A stretch of 64,000 nt of DNA, taken from assembly GCF_032854445.1 (NCBI RefSeq), contig NC_088299.1, forward strand, positions 11,341,608 through 11,405,607, written 5' to 3'. Positions 1-9,940 of the stretch are shown piece after piece (the stretch's first letter is position 1; each line of letters begins with the position of its first letter). Made by a program: the position numbers and the translations under genes. The notes under the pieces are model-generated. The model was given only the letters and a program-made list of their open reading frames with translations. It ran no database searches and was not told where the DNA came from. Source of the stretch: Liolophura sinensis. Lineage: Eukaryota > Mollusca > Polyplacophora > Chitonida > Chitonidae.

Positions 1-257
1 TCTGTGCATACTCTAGGTTTCTGCTTGTATTATTCCATTCTGGATCTGAGCATACACTGTACGACAGGTTAGCATTGTCTGTCTTAGGCTTTAGCAGAGT
101 GAAGTAGCTTTATCCTGGCATTGTCTGATGTAAATAAAACTGTTTTGAGGTCGACTTGTGCGATATCAGAGAAGAGGTAAACTTATTTATTTGAAAGATA
201 TTAAGAAGTTTTACTTTCTAAATATTAGTTCAGTATGTTGACGTCCGTATGAAAAGG

Positions 258-355
258 TATTTATTTATTCATTTGTTTGATTGGTGTTTTACGCCGTACT
301 CAAGAATATTTCACTTATACGACGATGTCCAGCATTACGGTGAGAGGAAAACGGG
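258..355 (-). mobile_element. SINE-1, 3' end fragment
   Basis: Reads from the tail inward: an ATTTATTTATT-like tail, then the conserved block GATTGGTGTTTTACGCCG, CAAGAATATTTCACTTATACGACG and CAGCATTACGGTGAGAGGAAA. The same blocks recur in every SINE-1 copy of this window. The tRNA-like head and central part are missing. Minus orientation, because the tail is at the low-coordinate end. Confidence 0.85.
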
Positions 356-464
356 TTTTGGAGGAGCAGTACAGACTCTAGATGAGTTGGAAACGTGTTA
401 ATTCAGGAAGGATTTGCACAGGATAGGTATGGAAAGATGAGCAAGTAGTATAGAATGAGGAGGT

Positions 465-1215
465 TTTTTTTCATTTAAGCTGTTTCTAATCTTGTTAATT
501 ATACCGATGTTGCTGCATATTTTCTTAGTTATATAAGTGGTGTCGCACGTCCAAGTTATTTATCGTTAAAAACCATACCTAGAAATTTAAATTCACTCAC
601 AAGATTTAAAGTGGTGCTATGTATAGTTAAACTGGGAAAATTAGCTAGATGGGATTTATTATAAGGTTTGATTATCATGAATCTTCAGCAAATAACATAA
701 AATTTAGTGAGTGAGAACAGCAGGTGATGTCATTTATATAAATAAGGAAGAATAGTGGACCACGTATGAAACCCTGTGGGACACCGCAGTGAACAGATCA
801 AGATGTCGAAAGTGCATTCTTAACTTAACACTCTCTTACTTCGGTTCATTAAGTAAGTTTTTAAGTAACCATGCAAGCAATAGGTCTCTGAAGCCATAAT
901 GCTGCAGTTTAAGTAAGAGAATATCATGATCAGCTGTACCAAATGCTTTGGATAAGTCAAGGAATGTAACAATACTAAGTAGTTTATTTTCTTTTGCTGA
1001 TACAAGTTTCGCAAAAAGTGAGCAGGAGAAGAGAGTGGTCGAGTGGTTTGCCCTGAAACCAAATTGTGTATCGGATAATATCATATTGGCTGCTAGCCGT
1101 TCATAAATTTTACAAAACGCAGGTAGAACAGAAATTGGCCTACAGTTTCCAGATTTATTAGCGTCACCTTGATTGTAAACACGTGTAACTTAACCTGTTT
1201 AGATCATCCGGTATA
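465..1215 (-). pseudogene. LINE reverse transcriptase (3' half), decayed
   Basis: Minus-strand conceptual translation gives RT motifs of a non-LTR retrotransposon in order: IPDDLN...VYNQGD, then NCRPISVLP (motif 1/2), then QFGFRANHSTTLF and FLDLSKAFGTADHDILLLKL, then GVPQGFIRGPLFFLIYIND, then LFAED where FADD is usual, then a weak FKFLG. The order and wording fit the CR1/Jockey superfamily; I cannot name the clade. It is dead: stop codons and frameshifts lie after LLNEPK (near 836) and after the FAED motif, and the second catalytic Asp pair is altered (A-D-D to A-E-D). The 5' half of the same element lies at about 4545-6145 on the same strand, separated by the Naiad insertion. The 3' end and any tail are not evident. 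Confidence 0.85.
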
Positions 1216-1236
1216 TATAAACATTTAAGTATTTCC

Positions 1237-2514
1237 AAATGTGGACATACCAATTCTCTTACATGTCCATCATTTGATACATCCGCCACTTTTATTTCCT
1301 CACTGACTGGTAAATGTTATTCTGTTAATTCCTACGTTAACTTAAGTTGCATTGCGTGCAATTGTATTTCCCTGGTAACATGCAAGAAGTGTGGTCAGCA
1401 GTATGTTGGAAAGACCACCCAAAAACTACATCTACGGGTGAACGGGCACTGTAAGTCCGTGCGCAAGAAACAATTGCTAATAGGCAAGCATTTCTCTGCC
1501 TCCGACCATGACTTGGACCATTTCAGCATTCAAATAATAGAATCGGTTTCTCCATCAACAAATGCGACAGATGTCGAATTTGAACGTAAAATCCGTGATC
1601 GTGAGCTTTTCTGAATGCTAGAGATTGGTTCAGTCTTCCCATATGGGTTGAATGATAAAGTTATGGGAATCGGCAATGTAACATCTAGCCAACCATATGA
1701 CTCCATCGTAACAAATTTATTCAAATACCATAAACGTAGACCTCGCAGTCATGGTAGGAGGAAGTTCAACAGAAACATGATTCACAAACACGTTACAGTT
1801 AGCTATTTAGTAGGATTGTCGTATGACACCAATAGCATGCATGCTCTACGCACAGTATTATATGCACTGCCATTGAACTTGCTAAAACAGGTAGTTCAAG
1901 ACGTATCCAATAACATACACAATTTTAATGTTCCACCTCACCTTGTACGTCTGTGTCAAGACATATCGTATTTTCGATTGTATCGCCCTGTAACTACAAC
2001 TGAAACTCAACACGATCGACTCTTTCTGAAGATAAAGTATTTAGACAGTGGCCTTGATTTAATTAACCTACCACGCATCTTTAATGAACCTGATGTTCGT
2101 AGTGCTGTGCCTAATTATTTTAATATCCAAGAGCCACATTGCATATCCTATGAGTATACAAAGCCTATCGCTTACAAAATTTTCAATTATTCCCAGGCCA
2201 TCAAGGAGTTCGATTTGGCGACGTATACTTCTGGCGGCTATAGCTGTGATTGTGAATCCTCATTTTTTACCTACGACAAATGTAAACATGTCCTGACTGG
2301 TGACCTTAATATTATTAAGAATCATGATCTAAGGAATCTCTTTGTGAGGGGTCCTAAGTATAGAGAAAAGAGAAATGTCAACATTCGATCAAACCAAAAA
2401 AATATCATCTCGGCACTTGAGGAGTATGTTAAAAAATGGTCAAAACGGGAGGGAAAGTGGATTGTTCCGTACTTAACGATTGGTTTGAGATTGTCAAAGA
2501 GAAAGTTAGTTTAA
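1237..2514 (+). pseudogene. Naiad GIY-YIG endonuclease plus CxC linker, one in-frame TGA
   Basis: One reading frame is open from about 1237 to the stop at 2512-2514 except for a TGA at 1612-1614. The first part carries the Penelope-like nuclease signature: CISLVTCKKCGQQYVGKT (GIY-like strand, two Zn-binding Cys, YVG), an Arg in LHLRVNGH, and His residues in KHFSASDHDLDHF, matching the CCHH pattern of these nucleases. After the TGA comes MLEIGSVFPYGLND, a conserved linker. Around 2245-2253 the CDCESSFF motif (CxC) is followed by HVLTGDL and RGPKYRE. The family normally has Trp at the TGA position, so TGG to TGA mutation is the simplest reading. The frame is lost near 2440 by an indel, and RT continues in other frames. 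The nuclease would nick target DNA for RT priming. Confidence 0.8.
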
Positions 2515-3978
2515 CTATACACCGTCTAGACATTGATGCTCTACCTAAAGTTAAACAGGTTCTGAGGATCCCACTGTGCAAGAAACACTCATTGACCTTC
2601 ATAGTAAATTTGTCATCACTGTAGCAGACAAGGCTCCTAATAATGTCATCTTTATTTGCAAGAATTATTATTATCAAATTCTTGTTCAAGAGCTATGTGC
2701 ATCTACAACGACATCCACGTATTCTGCTACTACATGTACTCTGGAGGAACTATTTAACAAACACAAAACCTTTCTTAAAGAAAGGCGCATAAATATACCT
2801 ACCCGTCACACAGAAATACCACAACTTTACTGGATTCCTAAAATGCATAAATCCCCACACAAGGCTCGATTTATTGCAGGTTTAAGAAGCTGTACCACCA
2901 AACTCTTGTCAACCCTACTTACGAGAGCGTTACAAGAAGTAAAGTCATTTTGGAATAAGTATTGTTGTGCCATAACAAAAAATTCAGGTGTCACTGCATG
3001 TGGATTCTTCCAAACGTCTTGCAGAAGAAACTCGATGCTCATATGCATATACCGTCAAAGACGTATCCCACATGGGATTTCTCTACTCTCCTATACTACG
3101 ATTCCTCACAAAGATCTTATTGAAAGAATATCGTCGTTAATTGTCTCGGTATTTACTAAAACAAGTCACCGTTACATTAACGTCAGAAGCAATAAGGCTT
3201 TCTTTAGTTCTACTCTTTATAAAGGTTACCACTCATGGATGTTACATTATTTATTGAATTACTTGAATTTCTCATTAATAGCATCTATGTGAAATTCGGA
3301 AATAGCATTACCAATAGTGCATAGGTATTCCAATGGGTACCAATTGTGCTCCTCTTTTGGCAGACCTATACCTGTTTTCATATGAATACGACTATATGCA
3401 GAATTACTTAAAAGTAATATCTTTATAGCTCGATCCTTTTCATTTACCAAGCTGTATATTTATGATCTACTGGCGTTAAATAATCCCCATATTGATGAAG
3501 CGGCGAAGGAATCTATCCGCCTTCGTTGGATTTAAAGGAGACAACAGATAATCCTGATGGTACATCTTATTTGGATCTATATCTGTACAAAGACGAACAC
3601 GGTCTCCTTTCACGTTGCCTTTACGACAAAAGGGATAATTTCAATTTTGATATTGTAAATTATTCTTATTTAGATAGCAATATACCACAAGGTCCTGCAT
3701 ATGGCGTATACATATCTCGCCTAGTAGCATTTGTCAGATCTTGCGTTAATTGTTATGACTTTAATCTGCGTCATAAGTTGCTAGTTAAAAAACTAGTTTG
3801 TCAAGGATACTCCATCAAACGCCTTCATTCTAAGTTTCTCAAATTTACAACGAGCATAACACTCTCGTTGGCAGGTATGGACAGAGCGTTCAGAATCTCT
3901 GGCGAGCTGCATTGCGATCAACCACGTAGACGCCGCTGTTATCCTATGTACATATCTATCAACGTACATGGTATTTAA
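2436..3978 (+). pseudogene. Naiad reverse transcriptase, multiply frameshifted
   Basis: Pieces in three frames line up as one RT: LNDWFEIVKEKV (2460s), LIDLHSKFVITVADKAPNNVIFICK (2580-2660), QLYWIPKMHKSPHKARFIAG (2820-2880), then the FSTL...TIPHKDLIERI region (3080-3130, with an indel inside it), GIPMGTNCAPLLADLYLFSYE (3323-3387), a YIYD box where YIDD is expected (3455-3466), then SYLDLYLYKDEHG and GPAYGVYISRLVAFVRSC to a KRLHSKFLKF end (about 3840). The wording is that of Penelope-like RT, not LINE or LTR RT. At least three frameshifts and several stops, plus loss of one catalytic Asp, make it inactive. The ORF runs on to 3978, beyond the conserved part. Confidence 0.8.
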
Positions 3979-4545
3979 CAACATAGATGGCGCTGGTTGC
4001 CCAGTGTAACCGTCTATCTTGTATGTCATGTGTAACATCATAGATGGCGCCTCTTGTAGCATGAGATCTTTACATATTAACGGGAAAGACGTAATCGTCC
4101 GTTACTTTTGAATCACAATCTCATCGGTTAGGGTCTGTACTCGTCATTTTCAAACTGTATCTAATACCGCTTAACCTGGGGCTAGGGACCGTAAAGGTAG
4201 CCATGCTAATTACATCAGCATGATGCCTTTATGAACAGTAGCAATTAAAGCGCGACCGAGATACTTCTTTAATTGTTATTTGACATGGAACTCATTCACG
4301 GACTATGAATCTGAACTTTGATATGGAATTCATGCCTGGAATATTCATTGTCTGACCGGCATCATTGAAAACTGATGACCGCTTCTCTGTTGTGTGTTAC
4401 TGGCTTTATTTCTTATTTGTATAATTTCTTACATACCTTTGTCCTTGGGAGTTAGTGTTAAACGTTGTTTTGGAAATGGATCTTGCGATTATCGACTTGG
4501 AACGCCCTTTACGGACTACGAATGGTATATGAATGTCGGACTTGA
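3979..4545 (+). other. Naiad 3' untranslated region (inferred)
   Basis: No coding potential. Short blocks here recur downstream of the second Naiad copy: TAATACCGCTTAACCTGGGGCTAGGG near 4160 against TAATTCCGCTCAACGTAGGGCTAGGGG near 12450, and GACTTGGAACGCCCTTTACGGA near 4494 against GAGCTGGAGCGCCCTCATTGA near 12758. This shared downstream sequence supports an element boundary well past the last RT motif. A small tandem theme, CATAGATGGCGC, occurs twice (3982 and 4040). Confidence 0.5.
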
Positions 4546-6145
4546 CGCTTATATATATACATAACCAAAATACTCATTAAATTTATTGGAGATTGAAGGC
4601 GAATCAGGGATTTCTAAGCCGTTACAAATGAAATTGTATGGAAGTGAGGACATTCTAGAACGAATTATACGTTGATTTAATAACTTCAACGTCCCTTAAT
4701 TACCATAATTACTTTTATTAAATTTGCCTTCAAAGTAGGATTTCCTGACAGTGGATAGAAGTTTATTCAGTTTGTTTCAATATTTTTTTTTAGTTTTTTT
4801 TTGGTTGTGGTAGACCACAGTGTCATTGGTTTGCAAATACTCGCGATAAAGTTTAATTTCATGATTATTGAAGTTAGTAGACGTAAGTTACCCTAGGTTT
4901 AATTATATGCTGCTGTTAGAGGTTCCAATTCTGTTAAAGGAAATATATCGTTGTACACTCAGCTCAAAGTACTATTGCACATGTCGGAAGCATCTCGAGG
5001 CGTTTCCCAGCTCATTATGTTCCCCAGTTCTTTCCGGAAATACTCTCAATAAAGTTGCACGTTTATTCTTCAGTTATTCTGCGATATTTGAATTATACCA
5101 TTGATGGCTTACGGCCGGAGTTACTTTTGTGAACACAGAAGGTACGGAAATGGTCAGTTATGCCTGTTAAAAATATTCCGGAAAGTATATTATCTTCATG
5201 GAAATTTGTGAAAATATCGTCAATTAGGGCAGCAGACCGAGAAGAGACACGGGTATTTATTTATTTATTTGATTGGTGTTTTAGGCCGTACTCAAGAATA
5301 TTTCACTTATACGACGGCGGTCAGCATTATGGTGGAAGGAAACCAGGCAGAGCCCGGGGGAAACTCACGACCATCCTGCAGACCTTCCCACGTACGGCCA
5401 GAGAGGAGACCAGCATGAGCTGGACTTGAGCTCACAGCGACCGCATTGGTGAAAGACTCCTGGGTCATTACGCTGCGCTAGCGCGCTAACAGACGAGACA
5501 CGGGTAGGTTTAGTTATAATGGAGAAAAAAATAGTTACATTTCATCAGATTTAGGAACTCGGTTGTAGGGTGATGTTGATGGCCTTGAAGAGATCTATAT
5601 TAAAATCACCAATAAGTTATATATTTCCTGTGTAGTGCTGGTAATTTCTGGGATGAGGGACTCGTTGAAATGAGTAATATGTTTGCTCGGAGGGCGATAA
5701 GTAATTTCAACCGTATAAAAGGGGGTATAAGTTTCAACATGAATAAAGATTGATTCATATTCATCATTTGGTTGGGAAGCTGATAGGGTTTTTTATTCAC
5801 TGTACAGAATTGTACTTTATCATTGATAAAAAGAATAACACTTCCAAGTTGCCTATGACTTCGTGATGATGAGAAAGTAGTGTAACCTGGAAAGGGATGC
5901 CAACCGTGAGATGAAGGATTCAGACAACTTTCTGTAAACCCTAAAACACTGAAGTTTCTGTTGTGAATAAAACCAGTTATTTCATCAAAATGCTTTAAGC
6001 TACGAACATTTAAGTATAATACAGATAAGTTACCTTTATCCGTGCAGCTGAAAGTGCAGCTTAATCTAGTGAGAGATAACTGTTGCTGTAAAATAAGTGG
6101 ACCGTTGAGAACGGATTTCATTCCAGTGAACCATCTGATACTCAT
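4545..6145 (-). pseudogene. LINE endonuclease and linker (5' half), interrupted by a SINE
   Basis: Minus-strand translation gives an apurinic/apyrimidinic-type endonuclease of a LINE: LSVLYLNVRSLKHFDEI (5990-6040), LGFTESCLNPSS, HPFPGYTTF, then YRPPS, IGDFNID (near 5600), then TKPTRVSS just before the SINE. Beyond the SINE it resumes with AALIDDIFTNF, GITDHFRTFCVHKS (catalytic Asp-His), then a linker of the KLYREYLQT, KLNKLLSTVRKSYFEGKF and ISNKFNEYF type (to about 4550). The coding path is continuous once the SINE and one target-site copy are set aside. Frameshifts and stops near 5580 and 5000-5100 show it is dead. About 100 codons expected between FNEYF and the RT start at 1215 are missing at the Naiad insertion site. 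Confidence 0.8.
5256..5490 (-). mobile_element. SINE-1, nearly full length, inserted in the LINE
   Basis: Contains the tail (TATTTATTTATTTGATTGG), the conserved 3' domain (CAAGAATATTTCACTTATACGACGG, CAGCATTATGGTGG), the central part (CAGAGCCCGGGGGAAACTCACGACC), box-B region (TGGACTTGAGCTCA) and part of the tRNA-like head (TTACGCTGCGCTAGCGCGCTAAC). Flanked by a 16-bp duplication with one mismatch: AGAAGAGACACGGGTA at 5240-5255 and AGACGAGACACGGGTA at 5491-5506. The head is truncated by about 20 bp. Confidence 0.93.
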
Positions 6146-6211
6146 TGTCTTGTGTGACTGGCTTATTATTCTCAGTAGTTTTTAACATCGCAGAATTAAA
6201 GCACATATTGC

Positions 6212-6330
6212 CAGTTAGGCAATATGGGTGTGACAGAGGGGTAATGATGAAATGGTAACTGGTGATAGACATAAGTATTAGGAGAACGAGGCATTTCAGT
6301 AGTAAAAGTGACAGTAGGATTGTATTTTGT
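6212..6330 (-). mobile_element. LINE 5' region, one arm of an inverted pair
   Basis: Just upstream (in LINE sense) of the endonuclease. About 119 bp here matches 7911-8032 on the opposite strand with roughly 90% identity by eye (shared core ATGCC-CGTTCTCCTAATACTTATGTCTAT). In LINE sense it reads as an open peptide around EMPRSPNTYVY, so it may be ORF N-terminal sequence or 5' untranslated region. Confidence 0.6.
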
Positions 6331-6454
6331 CACGGCGGCCTGCATTATGGTGGGAGGAATCCCACGACCATCCACAGGTTGCTGACAGATCTTTCCACTT
6401 AAGGCCAGAGAGGAAGCCAGTATGAGCTGGACTTGAACTCACAACGACCTCTAG
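6331..6454 (-). mobile_element. SINE-1, both ends truncated, internally deleted
   Basis: Carries CACGGCGGCCTGCATTATGGTGGGAGGAA, then jumps to CCCACGACCATCCACAGGTTGCTGACAGATC, AGAGAGGAAGCCAGTATGAGCTGGACTTGAACTCACAACGACC. The tail and most of the tRNA head are lost. Confidence 0.85.
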
Positions 6455-7530
6455 CAAAACACCAAAGCCTAGTCAGTGGTTAACACAGTATAGTGTGATA
6501 TAATGTATAGGTATTCAAATAGTACTAAACCTGTTCTACATACAAATCTACTCCCTGGCCTCTAACCTTAGGTAATATATAACTGCTGTCTACTGGTTGC
6601 CTCACTACAATGCCTCCTACATGGACTTTGTTCATTGTCCTCACGCTCCCTGTAATATATGCAGCATAGGTACTGTCCACTGATCGCCGACAACTGACAT
6701 AGCAGTATGAGCAGATTGCTGTTCCAGTGTATACTATTCGTGTGCAAACAAACAGAACACTAAATATATCAGCTTTCGCCTGTGTTATATTTACATCCAT
6801 AAACAGGAGCATCAGTACAAATTCTGTAGATAGTCTAGGATGAATTAAGACCGATTAAACAGTAATGCCTACCTCACTATGGGCTTAATCACAAACACGC
6901 AGGCCTCCTGGGTCAGTGAGTACACATGCATATCCGAGTGCGATTGCTCGCCAAAACAAGCCAGTTTGGTCAAAATCACTTTCCATTTGATGTTTAAAGT
7001 ACTAACTGTTGTTCTTGGACATCCAGTAAGTTCGAATACTAAGATAGCATCAATATGTCACAACTACACGTGCAACCGCCATGACGAAGTCACTTATGTA
7101 GCCTACACACTTCCGCACATCCTTGGCATGCTGTAAGAAGAACAAAAGTAGCCCGCTATGAACAGTGCAAACGCCTTTTCGCCTAGAAAATACATCCCAT
7201 GAAATAAATTCAACTCGTTCTGCATTTAATACGCCAAAAGTTCTCTAGCTCTGAATTCACCTTCTATATGTTGAGTTATTCACAATTCTTTTGATGTAAA
7301 GGTTGCCTCGTCATTTCGCTCGCTGTGCACGTGACGTTGCTTAGTAACGGTAGAACTTTGATCACCAATTTCATTCAAAGAATCTCATTCATAAAATGTG
7401 TAGCCTGGAGCCTCCGGCTTTCCCTTCTTCAAAACAATCGACCAACATTTCTCATAGTTTGAAATGGAAGTAAAACATTTGATACCGGTAAGATCCTTTT
7501 ATTCCTTAAATTAAATTATAAGGATTGACC
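6455..7530. other. No recognised gene
   Basis: Two short ORFs (6525-6812 minus, 6879-7136 plus) match nothing I know and have no convincing splice context. No repeat family of this window is visible. Confidence 0.5.
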
Positions 7531-7531
7531 G

Positions 7532-7683
7532 TAATATTTTTTTAGGTTTATTGGGGTATAAACGAAAAAACCGCTGTGCAAACTTTTGTATGAACTGTAG
7601 CACAGTGTGTGAAAAGTGTGAACAGGGCCTAGTTGGCACAGCGCTTTTTTCCTCCATACCCCAATAAACCTAAAAAAATATTA
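7532..7683. mobile_element. Foldback / MITE-like element with 28-bp perfect terminal inverted repeats
   Basis: The 28 bases at 7532-7559 (start TAATATTTTTTTAGG) are the exact reverse complement of 7656-7683. The pairing continues imperfectly inward (7560-7583 against 7632-7655, sharing GCGCTGTGC-like sequence), leaving a loop of about 48 bp. Total about 152 bp, no coding capacity. TA-rich ends make the target duplication ambiguous (TA or TTA). Tc1/mariner-type MITE is possible but unproven. Confidence 0.75.
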
Positions 7684-7910
7684 TAATAACAGAATTGGAC
7701 TTCCACAATACCATGTGAATTTATAAATAATGTCGAGTCGCCAAATCCCATCACAGTTGTTCTACATACCTGTTTTCTTTTTCTGGTTAGCACATTATCG
7801 TATTTACACACGTACATTTATGTTTAGAGTGTATTTCTTACGTTTTGCTATGACCCTATGCATGCAAAACCACAGTTCCTTTACAATTCAAAATTCCTTG
7901 TGCCCAATAA

Positions 7911-8032
7911 CAAGATACAATCCTACTGCCACTTTTACTACTGAAATGCCCCGTTCTCCTAATACTTATGTCTATCGCCAGTTACCATTTCATCATGACC
8001 CCTCTGTCACACCTCTATCTCTTGCCTAAACT
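7911..8032 (+). mobile_element. LINE 5' fragment, second arm of the inverted pair
   Basis: Matches the reverse complement of 6212-6330, sharing TACAATCCTACTG-CACTTTTACTACTGAAATGC and CAGTTACCATTTCATCAT. It lacks the following endonuclease sequence, so it is an isolated LINE fragment. Confidence 0.6.
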
Positions 8033-8056
8033 GTAAACTTTGAGCTCACTGACAAT

Positions 8057-8115
8057 ATGTGAAATATTCTTGAGTACGGAGTAAAAACACCAATCAAATA
8101 AATAAATCAAATAAG
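8057..8115 (+). mobile_element. SINE-1, 3' tail fragment
   Basis: TGAAATATTCTTGAGTACGGAGTAAAAACACCAATCAAATAAATAAATCAA, the 3' terminal domain and tail only. It starts about 25 bp after the LINE fragment. Confidence 0.85.
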
Positions 8116-9303
8116 TCTTTGCTAGAGAAGTTTCAGAAGATGACACAGGTGGTGCACAATTTTCAACTAGTTTGCTTAAAAAAAAATGACCGAGATATCT
8201 TTTCATTAAGTGTAGATCTGCAGAGCTATGCTAGAGTTACAAGACTTGTTTACCAGACACATAAAAACCTACACACTATTTCAGTCTGGGCGTCGATTGG
8301 ACAATTTCGAAACCAGTCCCAGGTTATTTAAACAGATATGAAGTATTGGTTTCATGGCGTTTACATGATAAACGCCTCACATCAGTAGTCAAATAATCCA
8401 ATAAACTGACAGATTTGGCAAATCTGATCTTGGAGTAACATTTGGTGCAGACATGCGTCATATATAACTGCGGGTTATTTATCCACTGTCGAGGCCAGAC
8501 TCGCTAATTCCCCAGGAAGACTTATACAGCTATCTCCGTGGCAGAGGCCCGATTAATCATCTCGTCATTCCCATGTCCAGACATAGCTTAAAGAGCCCGG
8601 ATGACATATAAGCCAATCAGATGAAATCATAGGTATTCAGCGCATGACAGGTCTGTTGTTTTTAATTCTCCATTTTGAGAATCATTTTATGGTGTCCCGA
8701 ACGGCGATTGTATTAACGTACTTAATGCCTCCAACACTGTCTGTCCACATTCGGTTTCGATCAATCTTCATCAGTACATTTTTCATCAGTACATTAACAA
8801 ACAGACCACTTTGAAATTGTGTATATATCATTTTTAAAACAAAATTCAAGAATTTTCACTGTTATGAAAGCGATGAAATATGTGGGTGGCAGAGTGGCAA
8901 TGTTTTCGATGTACCACCAAGTCCCAATGTGTTGATGTTATACCGCAGTATATATTCACCAAGAACTGTTCTCCAATACATGACCTATTTATTGGGCTAA
9001 GTACAGTGACCGACAATGGAGAAGTCGACAGGAAGTGGGGCAGTCGAGAGACAATGACCACCTTGAAGCCGTGCTGATTTTCAGTGTAGATATTAATACA
9101 GTTAATATAGGCTTCTCTAAGTTATTGGATGAAATCTTTCAAGTGATATCATCATCTTGTTACAATGGCAAGTTTGCTCTACTATTTTATCCAAATATTA
9201 ACCTGGTTGATTGCAAATTCTACGAGCAATTTGTGTAGCTTGAAGGTTTTGAAATCAATTTTGACAGTCAACGTTTCAAAGCTGACTTCTGTGGCGTCGA
9301 AAT
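8116..9303. other. No recognised gene or repeat
   Basis: Only short ORFs on both strands. A stretch near 8480-8700 is less AT-rich than its surroundings but shows no motif I can name. Confidence 0.5.
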
Positions 9304-9387
9304 CATGACATCGATACAGACACTCATGACATTGATACAGACACTCGTGACATCGATACAGACACTCATGACATCGATACAGACACT
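9304..9387 (+). repeat. Tandem repeat, 21-bp unit, 4 copies
   Basis: Unit CATGACATCGATACAGACACT repeated four times with single-base changes (CATTGAT in copy 2, CGTGAC in copy 3). Confidence 0.95.
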
Positions 9388-9872
9388 ATCATCCACCAGT
9401 CTGGACGTATAAGTTTACAAAATTAGTTCCATAAGAACCTCCAATAAAAAAACCTCAAGCCAAATACATAAGGAGGAGCAGTCTACAACTTTCAACGATG
9501 CCGAAAAACTCACGGAGAAGTATCCTGGTCTCATAAATTAAATCAGTAAACAGATTGTGTACCATGCTGGTCTATAAGTTGTCTGTAATCAAAATATATC
9601 TCTCACTTAACTGCGCTTTAATACAACTGTTCATACATTCAACGTGGCGATTTCATTCAAAAAAATCTGACAGTAAGTGTAATGTCATGACAAGTATGAA
9701 CCTCTCTGACTAACTTATATAATGAAATTATAAATCTCGCTTACATTCAAATTTGGTTTTTGGAATCGGGGCCAGATACAAACATAATTGCTTGAGGAAA
9801 CCATGTAGAAAAGTTCAATTTTCCCGATTCATGGGTGTATGTTTGTATATTAAAATGTGATGTCAATATAGC

Positions 9873-9940
9873 ATTTTGGTGCAGTGAGTAATTCTAGACC
9901 AGTGACGTCTAATAAATTGCAGTTAACATCACCGAACATA
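9873..9940 (+). repeat. Dispersed repeat R, fragment
   Basis: TAATTCTAGACCAGTGACGTCTAATAAATTGCAGTTAACAT matches the copy at 50330-50585 and the minus-strand copy at 60465-60580. Only this part of the family consensus is clear here. Confidence 0.6.

Larger units (their letters stand above)
1215..4545 (+). mobile_element. Naiad-type Penelope-like element (N-terminal GIY-YIG), decayed
   Basis: Boundaries are inferred: LINE coding sequence (minus strand) stops near 1215 and resumes near 4545, and plus-strand Penelope-like coding sequence fills the gap. Order on the plus strand is GIY-YIG nuclease, CxC linker, RT, then about 560 bp of 3' untranslated sequence. That permuted order, with the nuclease before RT and a CxC linker, is the published signature of Naiad elements; canonical Penelope-like elements carry the nuclease after RT. 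No target-site duplication or pseudo-LTR could be identified by eye. A second copy of its 3' part is at 12012-12480, and the two share short blocks in the 3' untranslated region. Confidence 0.8.

Noticed and set aside
1605-1625. Selenocysteine codon as the firm reading of the TGA
   Set aside because: The family position appears to be Trp, Cys motifs are intact, and the rest of the element is full of ordinary frameshifts.
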